Assembly (NCBI RefSeq): GCF_012911975.1
Contig: NZ_SMDQ01000051.1
Span: 1-42,711 of the forward strand
Origin: Nodosilinea sp. P-1105
GTDB taxonomy: Bacteria > Cyanobacteriota > Cyanobacteriia > Phormidesmidales > Phormidesmidaceae
Direction of reading: 5' to 3'
Length of the DNA stretch: 42,711 nt
The translations under genes were made by a program, and so were the position numbers. Positions within the stretch are counted from its first letter, which is position 1. Each line of letters opens with the position of its first letter. This document shows positions 40,842 through 42,711 of the stretch, in pieces. The notes beneath the pieces were generated by a model. That model did no database searches and had not been told where the DNA came from. It was given only the letters and a program-made list of their open reading frames with translations.

Positions 40842-42245
40842 CTAGCGATCGCCTTCGCCTACCGGTAGCGGTACTTCGGCAAACTCGGTCGCGGGAATCG
40901 CGGGTTTTGGGGGTGGCCCCATGGCTTCTGTGCCCACCCCCTGGGACGTAGACTGGGGCAGCAAAAACAGCAGCGGCAAGGGCAGCAGGGTGCTGAGGTT
41001 GGTCAGCAACACCAACTGCCACAGGTGGTCAAAGTTGGTTTCGGTCACCCCCAGCCAATGGGTCAGCAAGGCCCCCAACTCGTGGGAGGTGAGGCTGGCT
41101 AGATTGACAATCGACATGAGCAGGGCAAACAGGGTGGCCTCTACCCCCGGTGGGCAGAGCCGGGCCGACAATACCAGCACCGGCATGAAGGCAATTTGAC
41201 CCATCACTGTCAGTACCAAGCTGTCTCCCAGGCTAAACCAGCGATCGTCAATACCCAGGCTACGGTTGGCATGGGTCACCAGCAGCAGCATCGACAAGCC
41301 CAGCAGGCTAGACAACACTGTGGACCAGGCAAAAATGTTGCGAAAAGGCACCGTGCGCAGAAATCGCTGAAACACCCAAATACCCAGCAGGGCCGCCACA
41401 CTGGTGACTAACCGCACCCGACCCAAGAACTCAGGCTGAAAGCCCAGGTCATTGGTGGTAAAGAAGAAAAAGGCGGCATCGGCGGTGGGGGTGGCCTGCC
41501 ACAGAAACAGAAATAGGGCGGGCATCCAAATCGCCCGTTGGCTGATGGCCCCCCACAACTGGCGGACCTGTCCCTCCATCACAGCCAGGGAAGGGGCCGC
41601 CTGGGTGCGAGACTCACTGATCATCAAGGCCACCACTGACACGATCAGCGGGAAAGTGGCCGTAATTGCAAACACGGTGCGGGTGCTCACTTGCTCTAGC
41701 AGTAGGCCACCCAGGTAAGCGGTAATCACACCTCCCACCGCTGACGCCCCCCAGGCCAGGGATTGCAGGGTGCCCGCCTGCCCCAGGGACTCGCCCCGGG
41801 CCCGCTCCACCACCAGGGAATCGACGATTACATCCCCCACGGCTACGGACAGGGAACTAAGGGTAATGGCCGCGATCGCCCCTTCCCTCGACTGCACCAC
41901 TGTGGCCAACGCCAGCCAGGCCCCGGTCCCCAGCAGCCCTGATAACATCAGGTAAGGTCGCCGCCGATAGCCCAAGATCGGAAACCCATCGGACACAAAG
42001 CCAAATAGGGGTTTGATGGTCCAGGGGAGGGTGGCAATACCGGTCAGGGCCGCCACCTCCGCCGGGGATAGGCCCAAGTCGTCCTTGAGAAAAAAGCTCA
42101 CCGCCAGCCGCGCCAGGCCTAAAATGCCCTGGACGAAGTACACCAGCAAGATGGCCGCTAGCTCTGAGGTTAAAGGTTGCCCCTGGAGCACTCGCGCTTC
42201 AATGAAGCCCTTGAGGCTGCTAGCCATAGAAGAAGAAACCGTCAT
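40842..42245 (-). CDS. Folate/biopterin transporter family (BT1/FBT) major facilitator
   Basis: FBT proteins are 12-helix secondary carriers; cyanobacterial and plant plastid members transport folates. The 467-residue product has the family opening (LTSELAAILLVYFVQGILGLARLAVSFFLKDDLGLSPAEVAAL), the signature IATLPWTIKPLFGFVSDGFPILGYRRRPYL, VGDVIVDSLVVERARGES and LQSLAWGASAVGG. Length and motif order match. The last 40 residues are a hydrophilic Pro-rich tail. It precedes the carotenoid oxygenase by 55 bp on the same strand, so they may be cotranscribed. Confidence 0.92.
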   Translation of the reverse strand: MTVSSSMASSLKGFIEARVLQGQPLTSELAAILLVYFVQGILGLARLAVSFFLKDDLGLSPAEVAALTGIATLPWTIKPLFGFVSDGFPILGYRRRPYLMLSGLLGTGAWLALATVVQSREGAIAAITLSSLSVAVGDVIVDSLVVERARGESLGQAGTLQSLAWGASAVGGVITAYLGGLLLEQVSTRTVFAITATFPLIVSVVALMISESRTQAAPSLAVMEGQVRQLWGAISQRAIWMPALFLFLWQATPTADAAFFFFTTNDLGFQPEFLGRVRLVTSVAALLGIWVFQRFLRTVPFRNIFAWSTVLSSLLGLSMLLLVTHANRSLGIDDRWFSLGDSLVLTVMGQIAFMPVLVLSARLCPPGVEATLFALLMSIVNLASLTSHELGALLTHWLGVTETNFDHLWQLVLLTNLSTLLPLPLLFLLPQSTSQGVGTEAMGPPPKPAIPATEFAEVPLPVGEGDR

Positions 42246-42711
42246 GCAAAAGTGTAGTCGAGATCTATGAAGAAATATGAACGGGTCTCCCTATCATAAC
42301 CTCCTTCCCCCAGAAGGGTCAGAGCCTCCTTAGGGATGCGCCTCGACCCGGAGGACTCGCTTAAGCCATTACCGGATCATGGATATAGTTAACTTTAAGG
42401 CCGCCATTCCCCATCCGTGGGTTACGGCGGAGCCTGAATGATCTGACCGTCCCCCCACCTCCAACCCCCTAACCCACGCTTCGGTTTCCACTCAAAATAC
42501 CTTTCGGGAAGGGCAAAGCCCTACAAAATTCAAAACTCGCCCCACCTCCCTCACCTCTACCCTACGGGAAGCCGCTCCACGTCTACCACCCCTTCACCCT
42601 TCACCCTACCCTGCGGGAAGCCGCTCCGCGTCTACCACCCATCCACCCATCCACCCATCCACCCATCCACCCATCCACCCATCCACCCATCCACCCATCC
42701 ACCCATCCACC
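42246..42711. other. Upstream region of FBT gene, repeat-rich to the window edge
   Basis: No gene is seen in the last 466 bp. 42558-42591 and 42607-42640 are a 34-bp direct repeat with two mismatches (each includes GGGAAGCCGCTCC and GTCTACCACCC). Between 42410 and 42440 is a GTGGGTTACGGCGG motif that also occurs, in the complementary sense, near 24.55 kb. GC-rich short repeats dominate the rest. Confidence 0.55.
42635..42711. repeat. 8-bp tandem repeat (CCACCCAT)n running off the edge
   Basis: Nine full copies and part of a tenth of CCACCCAT, with no interruption, continue to the last base. The unit is the complement of the (GGTGGATG)n unit found at 33.8 kb and, degenerate, at 24.26 kb. Confidence 0.95.

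Noticed and set aside
42558-42711. CRISPR array
   Set aside because: The repeats are contiguous 8-bp units or a 34-bp duplicate with no regular unique spacers.

Overview
The window is cyanobacterial chromosome. Direct evidence: photosystem genes (the first codons of psbD at the left edge, ycf4, psb30), the proton-extrusion gene pxcA, a nickel superoxide dismutase with its maturation protease, a PEP-CTERM surface protein, and very many copies of the HIP1 octamer GCGATCGC. The G+C-rich gene set together with many short tandem and palindromic repeats suggests a filamentous Leptolyngbya/Nodosilinea-like strain, but that placement is inference. I see no rRNA, tRNA, CRISPR array, transposase or phage gene. 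The interval reads as core genome with strain-specific repeats between the genes.

Layout. 1-3.2 kb: psbD (minus, cut by the edge) diverges from ycf4, followed by a lipoprotein cyclophilin and a ketoacyl-ACP synthase. 3.6-7.2 kb: CDF metal exporter, PEP-CTERM protein, rpmB, TVP38-like membrane protein. 7.4-10.4 kb (minus): GT9-like glycosyltransferase, a small one-helix membrane protein and a pair of TIGR04282/TIGR04283-like transferases. 10.5-13.8 kb: ispD, psb30 (43 codons), a YkgJ-type cysteine cluster protein, and two half-size UPF0016 genes that probably form one Mn2+ exporter. 14.1-21.9 kb: HAD phosphatase, sodN-sodX, NYN/LabA protein, mutL, an inactive-looking rhodanese, cofG, a small Cys protein, a PPC-domain protein. 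22-26.8 kb (minus): two DUF2231 genes, then ctaC-ctaD-ctaE. 27-32.5 kb: pxcA diverging from lysC, universal stress protein, two small cyanobacterial proteins. 32.6-38.4 kb: two GT4 glycosyltransferases, an unrecognised 287-residue protein, and a fungal/actinobacterial-type leuA. 39.3-42.2 kb: carotenoid oxygenase and a folate/biopterin-transporter-type carrier.

The most informative functional result is the terminal oxidase. Its subunit II has lost the Cu_A ligands (Asp, Ser and Phe replace Cys, Cys and His, while Glu and Met remain in register). The cluster is therefore the alternative respiratory terminal oxidase (ARTO) type rather than a cytochrome c oxidase, and it is transcriptionally linked to two DUF2231 membrane proteins of unknown role.

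The second theme is intergenic structure: 18-bp and 8-bp G-rich tandem repeats at several loci (one inside the cta operon), two copies of a roughly 100-bp element with inverted ends, a 103-bp palindromic element bracketed by 10-bp direct repeats at the NYN stop codon, a 24-bp perfect palindrome just upstream of cofG, and a 15-bp perfect inverted repeat upstream of leuA. I did not find a convincing novel defence or mobile system. The candidate undescribed items are the DUF2231-ARTO association, the structured elements sitting exactly at stop codons, and several small or unrecognised proteins.
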